A stretch of 36,752 bases of DNA from Syntrophobacteraceae bacterium. Its GTDB lineage: Bacteria > Desulfobacterota > Syntrophobacteria > Syntrophobacterales > Syntrophobacteraceae. The notes beneath the pieces were generated by a model that was not told the DNA's origin, did not search any database, and saw only the letters and a list, made by a program, of their open reading frames with translations. The position numbers were made by a program, and so were the translations under genes. Within the stretch, counting starts at the first letter, position 1; every line of letters begins with the position of its first letter. The stretch covers positions 1 to 36,752 of the forward strand of contig JAGPLX010000025.1 in assembly GCA_018053185.1 (NCBI GenBank), written 5' to 3'. Below, piece by piece: positions 17,673 through 27,059 of this stretch.

Positions 17673-18353
17673 ATGACGAACAGCCTGGTACCGCTGCTCC
17701 TGACCCTGAAGGTCGCCGGATGTGCCACCCTGGCCGCTTCCGTGATCGGAGTGGCCTTTGCCTACCTGATGGCCGGGGTTCGAATTCCTGGAAAGGAATG
17801 GGCGGATGCCCTGCTGACCCTGCCCCTTGTCATGCCGCCCACGGTGCTGGGCTATTACCTGATCGTGGTGTTCGGGCGAAAGGGTTGGATCGGACAGTGG
17901 CTCTACGAAAGCTTCGGGGTGAGCCTCATGTTCACATGGCAGGGAGCGGTACTGGCCTCGACGGTGGTTTCCCTGCCCCTGGTCTATAAAGCCGCCCGCA
18001 CCGCCTTTGAAGGGGTCGATCCCAACCTGGAAAGGGCCGCACGGACGCTGGGACTGTCCGAGGCGGGGGTTTTTCTCCGGGTATCCTTGCCGCTGGCCTG
18101 GCGCGGCATCTTGGCTGGCACCATGCTCGCCTTTGCCCGGGCGATGGGAGAGTTTGGGGCCACCCTCATGGTGGCGGGCAACCTGCCGGGCAAGACGCAA
18201 ACCCTGTCCCTGGCGGTGTACGAGGCAGTCCAGGTCGGTAATGACCGACTGGCGTGTACCCTCGTTCTCATCACCTCGTTGGTCTGCATGTTGATTCTGG
18301 TCTTCTCGGGAAGGATTCTCAAAACTCAATACCTCAAGGAGGTGGATCGATGA
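17673..18353 (+). CDS. modB: Molybdate ABC transporter permease ModB
   Basis: A 226-residue inner-membrane permease with five or six membrane segments. The cytoplasmic coupling region carries the family EAA loop around LERAARTLGLSEAGVFLRVSLP, followed by the ModB signature EFGATLMVAGNLPGKTQTLSLAVY. The start at 17673 was chosen because AAAAGGA precedes it and the protein then begins directly with the first membrane helix; an in-frame GTG at 17619 would sit inside the operator. The stop overlaps the modA start in ATGA. It may import molybdate, tungstate or both. Confidence 0.95.
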   Translation: MTNSLVPLLLTLKVAGCATLAASVIGVAFAYLMAGVRIPGKEWADALLTLPLVMPPTVLGYYLIVVFGRKGWIGQWLYESFGVSLMFTWQGAVLASTVVSLPLVYKAARTAFEGVDPNLERAARTLGLSEAGVFLRVSLPLAWRGILAGTMLAFARAMGEFGATLMVAGNLPGKTQTLSLAVYEAVQVGNDRLACTLVLITSLVCMLILVFSGRILKTQYLKEVDR

Positions 18354-19117
18354 ACAGAAAACCGTTTGTAGGTCTGTTGCTGGCTCTGGTGTTTCTCGGC
18401 GTGTCGCCCTTGAGAGAAGCGGTAGCAGAACAGGAACTCATTGTATCCGCAGCGGCGAGTCTCACCAATGTATTCCAGGAAATTGCCCGGGAGTTTATGA
18501 AAGCTAATCCGGGAATCAAGGTCGTCCCGAATTTCGCGGCTTCCGGGGTTTTGTTGCAGCAAATCGAAAGGGGGGCCCCGGTGGATGTATTCGCGTCGGC
18601 AGACCAGAAGACGATGGATCAGGCCGCCGAGAAGAAACTGATCTTGCCCGAAACGCGGAAGAATTTCGCCGGGAACAGCCTGGTACTGATCGTTCCCCTC
18701 CACTCGAAGGTCCAGGTCAACAATGTGCAGGATCTCACGGCAAAGGAGGTGGCCAGAGTCTCCCTGGGAAATCCTGCGTCGGTTCCCGCAGGTCGGTATG
18801 CCCAGCAGGTCCTGACCAACGAAGGTCTCTGGGAGAAACTCGGTCCCAAGCTTGTTCTGGGTGAATCCGTGCGTCAGGTACTGGACTATGTGAGCCGTGG
18901 AGAAGTCGAAGCGGGATTTGATTTCGGCACCGACGCCCTCATCGCCAAGGACAAGGTGCGGGTGGTCGCAACCATGACAAAGCACGAACCCATCCTCTAC
19001 CCGATCGCGGTAGTGGCGACGACCGTGAAGAAGGACTCGAGCCGACAGTTCATTGATTTCGTCCAAGGCCCGGAAGGCCGGGAAATCCTCTCGAAGTACG
19101 GATTTAGGAACCCCTGA
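18350..19117 (+). CDS. modA: Molybdate ABC transporter binding protein ModA
   Basis: A 255-residue periplasmic molybdate-binding protein. A Sec signal peptide ends near AVA (residue 26). The mature protein opens with ELIVSAAASLTNVFQEIA, where the serines of AAASL are oxyanion ligands in the family. Later family signatures are ADQKTMDQAAEK, LVLGESVRQVLDYVSRGEVEAGFDFGTDAL and a closing FVQGPEGREILSKYGF. The start overlaps the modB stop and has AAGGAGG. It is the second ModA-like protein of the window; unlike the Tat-exported one at 1009-1866 it has its own permease and ATPase. Confidence 0.95.
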   Translation: MNRKPFVGLLLALVFLGVSPLREAVAEQELIVSAAASLTNVFQEIAREFMKANPGIKVVPNFAASGVLLQQIERGAPVDVFASADQKTMDQAAEKKLILPETRKNFAGNSLVLIVPLHSKVQVNNVQDLTAKEVARVSLGNPASVPAGRYAQQVLTNEGLWEKLGPKLVLGESVRQVLDYVSRGEVEAGFDFGTDALIAKDKVRVVATMTKHEPILYPIAVVATTVKKDSSRQFIDFVQGPEGREILSKYGFRNP

Positions 19118-19118
19118 G

Positions 19119-19838
19119 ATGGTCATCCAGGTTTCCGTGACGATGAAGATGGAATCCAAGGCACGGCAGTTCCTGCTCGAGGCCGCATTCACCTCCGAGG
19201 AGCAGTGCGTGGTCCTTTTTGGTCCTTCGGGGTCCGGCAAGACGCTCACGCTGCAATCCATTGCCGGCCTGGTGACCCCCGGTGCCGGCAGAATCATCCT
19301 CAACGGACGCGTGCTGTTTGATTCTGAGGTCGGGGTGAATGTCCCTTCGCGCCATCGCCGGATAGGCTACCTGTTCCAGGACTATGCACTCTTCCCCCAC
19401 CTCACGGTGATGGAGAATGTAGGGTTCGGCCTGAGGAAATCGTGGCAGTGGCGCCTGTCTCGCGAGGAGAGGCGACAGGTCATGGAATTTCTCGAGATCT
19501 TCGAGATCCCTCACCTGGCTCACAGTTTTCCCGCCGACATTTCAGGAGGCCAGAAGCAGCGGGTGGCCTTGGCGCGAGCCCTGATCCAAAAGCCGGATTT
19601 GCTGCTTCTCGATGAGCCCTTTGCCGCACTGGACACGTTGCTGCGCATCAAGCTGCGGGAGGAGCTGGCAAGGATCCGGTGCTCGTTCGAGATACCGGTG
19701 ATCATGGTCACCCACGACCCCGAGGACATTCGCGCTTTCGCCGAGACCCTGGTGATCTACGACGTCGGTCGGGTCAGTGAAGTGCGGCATTTTCTCAGGA
19801 CCGGCGGATCGAATCTCGAAGAGCTGCTCGCCTCCTGA
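19119..19838 (+). CDS. modC: Molybdate ABC transporter ATPase ModC, lacking TOBE domain
   Basis: A 239-residue ABC ATPase with Walker A GPSGSGKT (35-42), a Q-loop FQDYALFPHLTV, signature SGGQ (142-145), Walker B LLLLDEP (161-167) and the switch histidine in VTHDPED. It follows modA by one base. Standard ModC has about 350 residues with a C-terminal molybdate-binding TOBE (Mop) domain; this one stops after the nucleotide-binding domain. A separate one-domain Mop protein is encoded 146 bases downstream and may replace it. The short form also exists in some other lineages, so it is not necessarily a truncation. Confidence 0.93.
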   Translation: MVIQVSVTMKMESKARQFLLEAAFTSEEQCVVLFGPSGSGKTLTLQSIAGLVTPGAGRIILNGRVLFDSEVGVNVPSRHRRIGYLFQDYALFPHLTVMENVGFGLRKSWQWRLSREERRQVMEFLEIFEIPHLAHSFPADISGGQKQRVALARALIQKPDLLLLDEPFAALDTLLRIKLREELARIRCSFEIPVIMVTHDPEDIRAFAETLVIYDVGRVSEVRHFLRTGGSNLEELLAS

Positions 19839-19984
19839 AAAACAGGCCTTTTCCATTCAGGATCGGAAATTTTTCCAGAAACGTAGGCCGGGTGCAGCTT
19901 CTGCAGGGAGCACACCCAAGTCCGCTGCGGCACAGCCGTTGTGCCCGATGGGAGATGGGGATACCAGCACAAAAGGAGAGCACA

Positions 19985-20194
19985 ATGAGACTGAGCACCA
20001 GGAACGTACTGAAAGGCAAAGTGGTGGAAGTCAAAGAAGGTCAGGTGGCGGCAAAAGTGAAGGTCGACCTCGGCGGCGGAAACATCCTCACATCCGTAAT
20101 CACCGTGGATGCAGTGCGGGAGCTTGGCATCAAGGCGGGCGACGAGGTCTGCGCCCTCATCAAGGCCACCAGTGTCATGATTGGGAAGGAATAG
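19985..20194 (+). CDS. Molbindin (single Mop/TOBE domain)
   Basis: A 69-residue one-domain molybdopterin-binding-like (Mop) protein. It has the family signature RNVLKGKVVEV, then VKVDLGGGNILTSVIT and a closing DEVCALIKATSVMIGKE. Such molbindins assemble into rings that bind and store molybdate or tungstate in the cytoplasm. AAGGAG precedes the start at 19985. It follows modC on the same strand and ends 130 bases before a strong terminator, so it likely closes the mod operon. It can be read as the TOBE domain missing from ModC. Confidence 0.93.
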   Translation: MRLSTRNVLKGKVVEVKEGQVAAKVKVDLGGGNILTSVITVDAVRELGIKAGDEVCALIKATSVMIGKE

Positions 20195-20323
20195 ACTGCC
20201 TCGACCCTTTCTCCTCAACCCGGGAGGGAAGGTGACGCCAAGGACACCTCCGTGAAATTCACGATCCGGGACCTTACCGGGATTCGATTTCCGGTTTCCC
20301 TTACTCCGGCAGGCACAAAAAGA

Positions 20324-20364
20324 AACCCCCGACCCCCGGGAAAGGGGCGGGGGTTGATTTTTTT
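20324..20364. terminator. Bidirectional intrinsic terminator (mod-mop / hppA)
   Basis: The stem AACCCCCG-CCCC pairs with GGGG-CGGGGGTT (20324-20336 and 20344-20355, one bulged A) and is followed by a run of seven T (20358-20364) on the + strand. The other strand has a T-rich tail after the same stem. It lies between the convergent mop and hppA genes and can end both transcripts. Confidence 0.85.
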
Positions 20365-20387
20365 CGGCTGCGGGCCGAAGGGAGCGG

Positions 20388-22433
20388 CTACTTGATCAAG
20401 GGCACGATCAGCAGCGCCACGATGTTTACGACCTTGATCATGGGATTGATGGCCGGTCCGGCGGTATCCTTGTACGGATCTCCCACAGTGTCCCCCGTGA
20501 CGGCCGCCTTGTGGGCCTCGGACTTCTTGCCGCCGTACATGCCGTCCTCGATGAACTTCTTGGCGTTGTCCCAGGCGCCGCCGCCGCTGGTCATGGCGAT
20601 GGCCTGGAAAAGACCCGTGACGATGGCGCCGATGAGCACGCCACCCAGGGCCTCTTTTCCCACCAGCAGACCCACCAGGACAGGGGCGGCCACGGGGATC
20701 AGGGCCGGCAGCATCATCTCTTTGATGGCGCTCTTGGTCACGATGTCGACGCACTTGCCGTATTCAGGCTTGGCGGTCCCTTCCATGATGCCGGGGATCT
20801 CACGGAACTGGCGTCGTACTTCCTCGACCACGCCTCCAGCCGCTTTGCCCACCGCTTCCATAAGCAGGGACCCGAAGTAGTAGGGCAGCAGGCCTCCGAT
20901 GAAAAGGCCGACGATGACCTTGGGATCCGACAGGTCAAAGGACAAACCGGCGCCAAAGGATCGGGAATATTCGGCAAAAAGGACCAGCGCCGCCACACCG
21001 GCCGAGGCAATGGCGTACCCCTTGGTGACCGCCTTGGTGGTGTTGCCCACGGCATCCAGGGGATCGGTGATGGCACGAACGCTTTCGGGAAGTTCCGCCA
21101 TTTCGGCAATACCCCCCGCGTTGTCGGTGATGGGGCCGTAGGAGTCAATAGCCACCACGATTCCCGTCATGGACAGCATGGCCACGGCGGTAAGAGCAAT
21201 GGCAAAAAGACCGGTGCCGGGGTTGCCGGAGAAACCGCCTCCCAGGCTGTAGGCCCAAATGATCGCGCCGCAGATCACAATCGCGGGGGGAGCGGCTGCC
21301 TTCATGCTTACGGCGAGGCCGGCGATGACGTTGGTGCCGTGACCCGTGACGCTAGCCGCGGCGATGTGCTTCACGGGACTGAAACTCTTGGAAGTGAAAT
21401 ACTCGGTGATCATGACGATCAAGCCGGTCAAGAGCAAACCGATGACGGCGATGATGAACACTCCCGTGGGGGAAAAAACCTGCTCGACGCCAGGATTCTT
21501 CAGGAACCAATCGGAAGCAAGGTAAAAGGCACCTGCGGCCAGGATGCCGGCAACGGCCAGACCCTTGTAGAGGGCGCCCATGATGTACTGGCTCTTGCCC
21601 AGTCGGACGAAGTAGGTGCCGATGATGGATGCCACGATGGAAATCCCGCCGATAAGGAGGGGGAATTCCACCCACGGGCTCTCGGGCCCGAACACCGTCT
21701 TGGCGAGAAGCATGGCGGCAACCAGGGTCACGGTGTAGGTTTCATACAAGTCGGCGGCCATGCCTGCACAATCCCCCACGTTGTCACCCACATTGTCGGC
21801 GATAACCGCGGCGTTGCGAGGATCATCCTCGGGAATCCCGGCTTCGACCTTCCCGACCAGGTCCGCCCCCACGTCGGCGGCCTTGGTGTAAATGCCGCCC
21901 GCGATACGGGCAAAGACGCTCATGAGGGAGCAGCCGAATCCCAGGCCCACCAGAGCGTGGAAGGCTTCTTCCACCGGAGCCACGGATTTCACGAAGGTGT
22001 AGTAAGAGGTGATGCCGATCAATCCGAGGCCCACGACCATGATTCCCGTGACGGATCCACCCTTGAAGGCCACCGACAAAGCCGCCTGGAGACCGCTCTT
22101 GGCGGCTTCGGTGGTGCGCACGTTGGCCTTCACCGTGACCATCATGCCGATGTACCCGGCCAGGGCCGAGCCGACGGTGCCGATGACGAAGCCGACGGCC
22201 GTCCATTTGCCCAGGTATGTCAGGGCTGCGGCAAGAATCACCATGACGATGGCGACGGTCTTGTATTCGCGATTCAGAAAAGCCGTGGCTCCTTCACGAA
22301 TGGCCTCCGAGATCTGCTGCATCTTCTCGGAGCCGGCCGGTTGCTTGGAAACCCAGGCTGCCGTGAAGAGGGAGTACAAAACTCCCAGCCCACCACATCC
22401 GAGGGCAAACATAATGATTGTGCTGGTTTTCAT
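20388..22433 (-). CDS. hppA: Membrane-bound H+-translocating pyrophosphatase
   Basis: A 681-residue integral membrane enzyme with about 16 membrane helices that couples PPi hydrolysis to ion pumping. The substrate-site signature [11 protein letters not shown] is at 187-197, followed by [19 protein letters not shown]. The stretch GNTTKA carries Lys467 where K+-dependent enzymes have Ala, so this is the K+-independent, proton-pumping type. A very strong AAAGGAGGAG precedes the start. PPi-driven proton pumping saves energy in anaerobes living close to the thermodynamic limit, as in syntrophs and sulfate reducers. The upstream gap is long (446 bases). Confidence 0.97.
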   Translation of the reverse strand: MKTSTIIMFALGCGGLGVLYSLFTAAWVSKQPAGSEKMQQISEAIREGATAFLNREYKTVAIVMVILAAALTYLGKWTAVGFVIGTVGSALAGYIGMMVTVKANVRTTEAAKSGLQAALSVAFKGGSVTGIMVVGLGLIGITSYYTFVKSVAPVEEAFHALVGLGFGCSLMSVFARIAGGIYTKAADVGADLVGKVEAGIPEDDPRNAAVIADNVGDNVGDCAGMAADLYETYTVTLVAAMLLAKTVFGPESPWVEFPLLIGGISIVASIIGTYFVRLGKSQYIMGALYKGLAVAGILAAGAFYLASDWFLKNPGVEQVFSPTGVFIIAVIGLLLTGLIVMITEYFTSKSFSPVKHIAAASVTGHGTNVIAGLAVSMKAAAPPAIVICGAIIWAYSLGGGFSGNPGTGLFAIALTAVAMLSMTGIVVAIDSYGPITDNAGGIAEMAELPESVRAITDPLDAVGNTTKAVTKGYAIASAGVAALVLFAEYSRSFGAGLSFDLSDPKVIVGLFIGGLLPYYFGSLLMEAVGKAAGGVVEEVRRQFREIPGIMEGTAKPEYGKCVDIVTKSAIKEMMLPALIPVAAPVLVGLLVGKEALGGVLIGAIVTGLFQAIAMTSGGGAWDNAKKFIEDGMYGGKKSEAHKAAVTGDTVGDPYKDTAGPAINPMIKVVNIVALLIVPLIK

Positions 22434-22879
22434 TTACTCCTCCTTTGGAATTTTTCGAAATCAGAACCTCTCCGAAGACCTGCCCCTGGATCGGATACCC
22501 CTCCATGAATTCTGACTGCTCTTTTCCGTTGACTCGTGTCACCTCCTCCTTGTGCGAAAATATGATCGTTACCGGCGCTAACAAAATATACGGAACCCCA
22601 TTCCGAAAAGTCACGGCCCCTGGAGTTCTTCCACGCATGGAAACGGGCAGAGGGAACTAAAGCGGAGAATGTGAAAGTCGGCGCGGTATTTATAAAAAGG
22701 CGAACCGCGGAACCCCCTGTTCGCCTTGAATCGCAGCCATTTTGCCCGCTTGTGAGCAAATCCGCTCGAAAGTGTTACACAAAAGCCTGCACCTAGATAC
22801 TTTTTTCACATGCGGCCCAAACCTACTTTAGCATCCTGGCTTTGTCAAGAAGAAAAGCGGAAAAGGTCAGAGGTCGGCA
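22434..22879 (-). other. Long leader region upstream of hppA
   Basis: A 446-base gap between the dynamin-like gene and hppA, both on the - strand. TTGACA (22848-22843) followed after 17 bases by TAGGTT is a possible promoter. A perfect Shine-Dalgarno-like tract (22551-22539) starts an open frame with GTG at 22542 that runs 36 codons before entering hppA in another frame. It may be a leader peptide or a vestige. No riboswitch was recognised. Confidence 0.35.
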
Positions 22880-24703
22880 TCACAATCGAGATGCCCTCTC
22901 TCGAACAGCGGCAGCCTTGTGTTCCAGAAGCCCCAGCTCTTCCATTTCCCTCACCAGCATGCTTCTCCTCTCCTCTACTTCCCTCTCACCCCGCTCCCTG
23001 AGGGTGATTCCCTTTTCGACGGCCGTTCCAATTCCGTGGATGGTGGCTTCGATTTTGCGCCGCATCTCGAGTCGGAAACTCTCCTTGCTTTTCTCGATCC
23101 GCTCCAGGAAATCGTACCGGATCCTCCCGGCCTGGATCTCCACAGCCTCGAGCAATTGCTGCTTCCGTTTTCGGTAAATCCGTTCATGGGCCTTGCGAAA
23201 CAGGTAATCCTTGATCTTCGCGAACCGGCGGCTCACCATTCCGGGTACCCGCAAGGTGAGAGCGTCGGCCAGTATGTCCAGGCCCACGGGCTCATCCCTT
23301 AATTTGAAATGGAACCTGGACTCCGTTTTCCACAGGCATTCGGAAAGAACGGGTTCGTAAGGGACGGAAAAGAGCTGCGAAGAAAAGGCAAGAAGACGAT
23401 CCACCACCTGGTCCATTTTTTCCAGAAACCGGCGACAGATCACCTCGAAACCTCCGGAGATCATCTCCTCGATGGTGGCCTGCCAGGGAAGGAAGATTCC
23501 TTGCACCTCCTCCAGGACTCGGTTTTCGAGAAGCAGGTCCAGTTCCTGCAATGGAGTGTCCTCATTCGAGGCATAGATCTCCTCGAACCGGGACACCAGC
23601 TCGGGAACCCGCCTGCTTTTGAACGCTGCAAGTTCCTCGTCGAGGGTGCGCACCAGCCGGTTCACTTCGCCGTCCAGGAGGATGTCGAAGGCCCGGCTTT
23701 CCAGCAGGATCTCTTCCTTTTTCTTTTCGAAGGACCGAACTTTTTCCTCGAGATCTTCCAGGGGGGTCGTAAGGGATTTGACCTCGACCTCGACCTCGAG
23801 CCGTGCCTGGGAGAGGACTCGAAGGAGAGAATCGGCGGCGGAAAGGAGAAGCACCTTCCCTTTTTCGTTCATGAGGAACTGGTCCAGGGTTCTTGTGAAC
23901 TCCATCAAGCGACTCCGGGCAAGCGAGTCGGGGTCCCCAGCCGCTTTCCCATCCAGGGCCAGCCTGGCGGAAACCGGGAAAATCCTCACCTCCCGCCCCA
24001 TCACGTCCCGGAGGCTCTTTTCGGAAAAATCCAGGCAATCCCGAAGGTCCCTCTCGGTAAGGTAGTCGATCTTGTTGAGCAGGAAGAAAATCTTTCCTGA
24101 GTGCTGCCGTACGTCTTGGAGAAAATCCACTTCGGCCCGGCTCACGGGCTGGTCCACGGACAGGAGGAACAGAGCGGCGTCGGATTTGGGCAGATACCGG
24201 TACGCCACATCGGTATTGTGCTCGTAGACGGAACCCACGCCCGGAGTATCCACCAGACGCACTCCGTCTTTGAGGTATTCCGAGGGATAGGTCAGGACGA
24301 CCTCCCTCACATTCCTGATGTTTTTGGGGTTGCCTTGCTCCGTCACATAGTCGGCGATCTTTTCGGGTTCCACGGCGGCGGACCGACCGTCTCGGAAAAA
24401 GACCCGAACCTCGAGAGAGCTCCCATAGGCGAGGATCGTGACGATGGAGGTGAGCGGAACAACGGAAACGGGCAGCAGCTCCGTTCCAAGGAGTGCGTTG
24501 ATCAGACAGGTTTTGCCCCTCTTGAACTGTCCAACCACCACCAGGTTGAAAGTGTCGGAGGCAATTTTTTCCCGAAGTTCGCCCAGGGAAGCCCTCGATG
24601 TGGACTCGAGGCGCATCGTCGCGTCCACCACGCCCAGGATTTCCTCTCTGAGGCGCACATATTCCTGAATCGCCCCGGGACCTCGCGGTGTATGTCGAGA
24701 CAT
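22880..24703 (-). CDS. Bacterial dynamin-like GTPase
   Basis: A 607-residue dynamin-family GTPase. The G1 loop is GQFKRGKT (58-65), G2 a threonine in PLTSI, G3 DTPG (152-155) and G4 NKID (210-213). After the GTPase domain come long helices with heptad character (about 300-370) and a C-terminal charged coiled-coil, but no clear transmembrane hairpin. Bacterial dynamins remodel or protect membranes. The start at 24703 is chosen because GAGGGAGGG precedes it; an in-frame ATG at 24748 has none. It is on the same strand as hppA but 446 bases away, so joint expression is unsure. Confidence 0.9.
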   Translation of the reverse strand: MSRHTPRGPGAIQEYVRLREEILGVVDATMRLESTSRASLGELREKIASDTFNLVVVGQFKRGKTCLINALLGTELLPVSVVPLTSIVTILAYGSSLEVRVFFRDGRSAAVEPEKIADYVTEQGNPKNIRNVREVVLTYPSEYLKDGVRLVDTPGVGSVYEHNTDVAYRYLPKSDAALFLLSVDQPVSRAEVDFLQDVRQHSGKIFFLLNKIDYLTERDLRDCLDFSEKSLRDVMGREVRIFPVSARLALDGKAAGDPDSLARSRLMEFTRTLDQFLMNEKGKVLLLSAADSLLRVLSQARLEVEVEVKSLTTPLEDLEEKVRSFEKKKEEILLESRAFDILLDGEVNRLVRTLDEELAAFKSRRVPELVSRFEEIYASNEDTPLQELDLLLENRVLEEVQGIFLPWQATIEEMISGGFEVICRRFLEKMDQVVDRLLAFSSQLFSVPYEPVLSECLWKTESRFHFKLRDEPVGLDILADALTLRVPGMVSRRFAKIKDYLFRKAHERIYRKRKQQLLEAVEIQAGRIRYDFLERIEKSKESFRLEMRRKIEATIHGIGTAVEKGITLRERGEREVEERRSMLVREMEELGLLEHKAAAVRERASRL

Positions 24704-24811
24704 CCCTCCCTCTTCCTTGGCTGCCGACCTTGAAAAAACTCCCGCCAAAGGGTTTCAGTTGACAGGAGCCGCGGAATTACTCACATGGGTTGCGCAAGGC
24801 ACCATCGTTCC

Positions 24812-24840
24812 TTGCGAACCATCCGATGCGCAGCTATAAT
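24812..24840 (+). promoter_or_regulatory. Near-consensus sigma70 promoter
   Basis: TTGCGA (24812-24817), a 17-base spacer and a perfect TATAAT (24835-24840) on the + strand. It lies about 180 bases before the transglycosylase start, which leaves a long leader of about 170 bases. It is the best promoter seen in the window. The divergent dynamin-like gene lies on the other side. Confidence 0.6.
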
Positions 24841-25018
24841 GGACGCGTTTGTAAAGAGCAACCTTGAAATCGATCCCCGCCGTTTTTCGGAGCTGGGGAA
24901 GTCACAAGGAAAGAGGAAGGCGAAGGAGTGATCCCGGCCGTTCGGCGACCTCCTTCCATGATGATTCACCGGTTTTCCTGCAAATCGCGGCCCTGGGGCC
25001 CGAAATGAAGGAGATCTT

Positions 25019-25909
25019 TTGAACACACCATCCCCGCGGCATGTGGCGTTCGCCCTGGTTCTCAGTTTCGGTCTGACCCTGGTCACCCTCACCGAGTCCA
25101 CGAGGAACTCGGAAGCGGCCGAGGATTCATTCCGCCCCTTGAAGGAACGGCTCCTGAAGGATGGGTTTTCCCGGCACCAGGTCGAGAACCTCTACCGGGG
25201 ACAGCCTTCCCTTCAGCTCAAGACCGTGTCTCGCACCTTCCAACTCCGGGAAAGTCAGCTCGACTATGACCAGTTCCTCGATGCCCCCTCCATTGAAAAG
25301 GGGAAGCGATTCGCCGCGACCTATCGAGCGACCCTGCAGGATGCGGAACAGAAGTACGGAGTCGACCGGTGCGTCATTGTCGCCATCCTCCTGGTGGAGA
25401 CCCAATTCGGGAGCTACACGGGAAAGACACCCACCCTTGCCGTCCTGTCTACCTTTGCCCTCATGAACCAGGAGTCCTACCGCGATAGGGTCTGGACTAT
25501 GCTGTCCCCTCGGGAGAAGACCCGATGGGGACGGGAGGCTTTTGACCGCAAGCTGATGGAGCGCGCCGAGTGGGCCTATGGAGAGGTGCTGGCCCTGGTT
25601 CGGCTGGCCGATGATCAGGTCCGGGTGGAATCCTTGCGAGGCTCTGTCATGGGAGCGGTAGGATGGCCCCAGTTTCTCCCCTCGAGTCTCGTGCGCCACG
25701 GAGCTGACGGAAACGGGGACGGTCGCGTGGACCTGTTCGACCCCTCCGACGCATGCCACAGCATTGCCCGGTACCTACACGGATATGGGTGGTGCCAGGC
25801 CAGGACACGGGAAGAAAAGGAACAGGTCGTTTATCAGTACAATCGCAGCCGCCCCTATGTGAGGACCATCCTGGAGGTGGCGGATCGTTTGCGGTCCCGC
25901 GATTCGTGA
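25019..25909 (+). CDS. MltB-type lytic murein transglycosylase
   Basis: A 296-residue periplasmic enzyme that cleaves peptidoglycan to 1,6-anhydro-muropeptides. It starts with a signal peptide (about 1-34, no lipobox). The catalytic Glu127 lies in VAILLVETQFGSYTGKTPTL. GAVGWPQFLPSS (212-223) follows, then an EF-hand-like loop beginning DGNGDGRVDLFDPSD (230-244), as in MltB. The start codon is TTG at 25019, with AAGGAG five bases upstream and no better ATG nearby. It is transcribed alone from a strong promoter and is convergent with coaD. Confidence 0.9.
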   Translation: MNTPSPRHVAFALVLSFGLTLVTLTESTRNSEAAEDSFRPLKERLLKDGFSRHQVENLYRGQPSLQLKTVSRTFQLRESQLDYDQFLDAPSIEKGKRFAATYRATLQDAEQKYGVDRCVIVAILLVETQFGSYTGKTPTLAVLSTFALMNQESYRDRVWTMLSPREKTRWGREAFDRKLMERAEWAYGEVLALVRLADDQVRVESLRGSVMGAVGWPQFLPSSLVRHGADGNGDGRVDLFDPSDACHSIARYLHGYGWCQARTREEKEQVVYQYNRSRPYVRTILEVADRLRSRDS

Positions 25910-25954
25910 CGGGCCTCCAGAGGCGGGACGACCCTCCCTTCCCCTCGAACAATC

Positions 25955-26464
25955 CTAGAGGGATGTCTTAGCGGCGGGTCTCAATTTTTCAATCAGTTTC
26001 TGCTCGACGGGACCGGGAACCAGGCCGGTCACACACCCGCCCGAGGTCACCACTTCCTTGATGATGCGGGAACTGATGTAGATCCAGCGCATGGCCGTCA
26101 TGAGGAAGAGTGTTTCGATTTCGCTACTCAATTTCCGGTTCATCAGGGCCATCTGAAATTCATATTCAAAGTCACTGATGGCGCGAAGCCCCCTCAGAAT
26201 GGCGTCGGCTTTCACCGTGCGCACATAATCCACCAGGAGCCCATGAAAGATGTCGATCTGCATCCGGTCTCGGAGCGGGTGGCTTTCCAGGGACTGAGCG
26301 ATCATTTCGAGACGTTCCTCGAGGCTGAAGAGGGGTTTCTTTGCGGGATTCGCAGCAATGGCGATCACGATTCGATCGAAGATTTTCATGCCTCTTTCGA
26401 GCAGGTCCACGTGCCCGTTGGTGATGGGATCAAACGAACCCGGGTAGACCGCCACCTTCTCCAT
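25955..26464 (-). CDS. coaD: Phosphopantetheine adenylyltransferase
   Basis: A 169-residue nucleotidyltransferase making dephospho-CoA from 4'-phosphopantetheine and ATP, the fourth step of coenzyme A synthesis. It has the opening VAVYPGSFDPITNGHVDLLER with the HxGH-like NGH site, then LRGLRAISDFEYE and ISSRIIKEV. The start at 26464 is backed by AAGGAGGG; an in-frame ATG at 26500 would overlap rsmD's end. It is the last gene of the long - strand run, 40 bases after rsmD. The rsmD-coaD pairing is common in bacteria. Confidence 0.96.
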   Translation of the reverse strand: MEKVAVYPGSFDPITNGHVDLLERGMKIFDRIVIAIAANPAKKPLFSLEERLEMIAQSLESHPLRDRMQIDIFHGLLVDYVRTVKADAILRGLRAISDFEYEFQMALMNRKLSSEIETLFLMTAMRWIYISSRIIKEVVTSGGCVTGLVPGPVEQKLIEKLRPAAKTSL

Positions 26465-26504
26465 GGTTCCCTCCTTCGTCACAGTCGATTCAACCGGCAC
26501 AAGG

Positions 26505-27059
26505 TCAACTGGGGAAATCCCGCCTGTAAAAGGAAATCATCGTATCGCCGTAACGCCGCTCCTCCACCCGAACCCAATCGCCCAGGCATTCGGGAAGCAC
26601 CTCTCCTGCACCATGCTCCGCCACGGCCAGGGCTTGGGGAAAAGCCAGGGGGACCAGTTCCGGAATGGACTTTTCCAGTAGCCCCTTCCCATAAGGAGGA
26701 TCTAGAAAAATCAGGTGAAATCCCTCTCCACGACACGCCAGTCGGCGAATCACCCTATCCACCGGCCCGGACAGAATTTCGGCCCGATCTTCCACGCCAC
26801 ACAGCTTCACGTTGGCACGAATCAAACGAAGGGCCTCGGGGTGGTCGTCCACGAAAACAGACCTCACAGCCCCACGGCTCAGGGCTTCCAACCCCAGAGC
26901 CCCCGTTCCGGCATACAGGTCGAGTACCCGGGCCTCAGGCAGGTAGGGAGCCAGGATGCTGAACATGGCCTCTCGAACCCGGTCGCTGGTGGGCCGAATG
27001 TGCAAACCACGCGGCGTGAGAAGCCGCCTTCCCCGGAAGGCTCCCGCTACAATCCTCAT
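26505..27059 (-). CDS. rsmD: 16S rRNA (guanine966-N2)-methyltransferase RsmD
   Basis: A 184-residue SAM-dependent methyltransferase that modifies G966 of 16S rRNA. The opening MRIVAGAFRGRRL is typical. The SAM site VLDLYAGTGALG is at 45-56 and the catalytic DPPY at 120-123. Its start overlaps the asd stop in ATGA, showing translational coupling with a biosynthetic gene, which is an unusual partnership. coaD follows 40 bases downstream. Confidence 0.94.
   Translation of the reverse strand: MRIVAGAFRGRRLLTPRGLHIRPTSDRVREAMFSILAPYLPEARVLDLYAGTGALGLEALSRGAVRSVFVDDHPEALRLIRANVKLCGVEDRAEILSGPVDRVIRRLACRGEGFHLIFLDPPYGKGLLEKSIPELVPLAFPQALAVAEHGAGEVLPECLGDWVRVEERRYGDTMISFYRRDFPS

Noticed and set aside
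20511-22508. 665-codon + strand frame opposite hppA
   Set aside because: It is the mirror of hppA's codon pattern; its translation is His/Gly/Asp-rich without domains.
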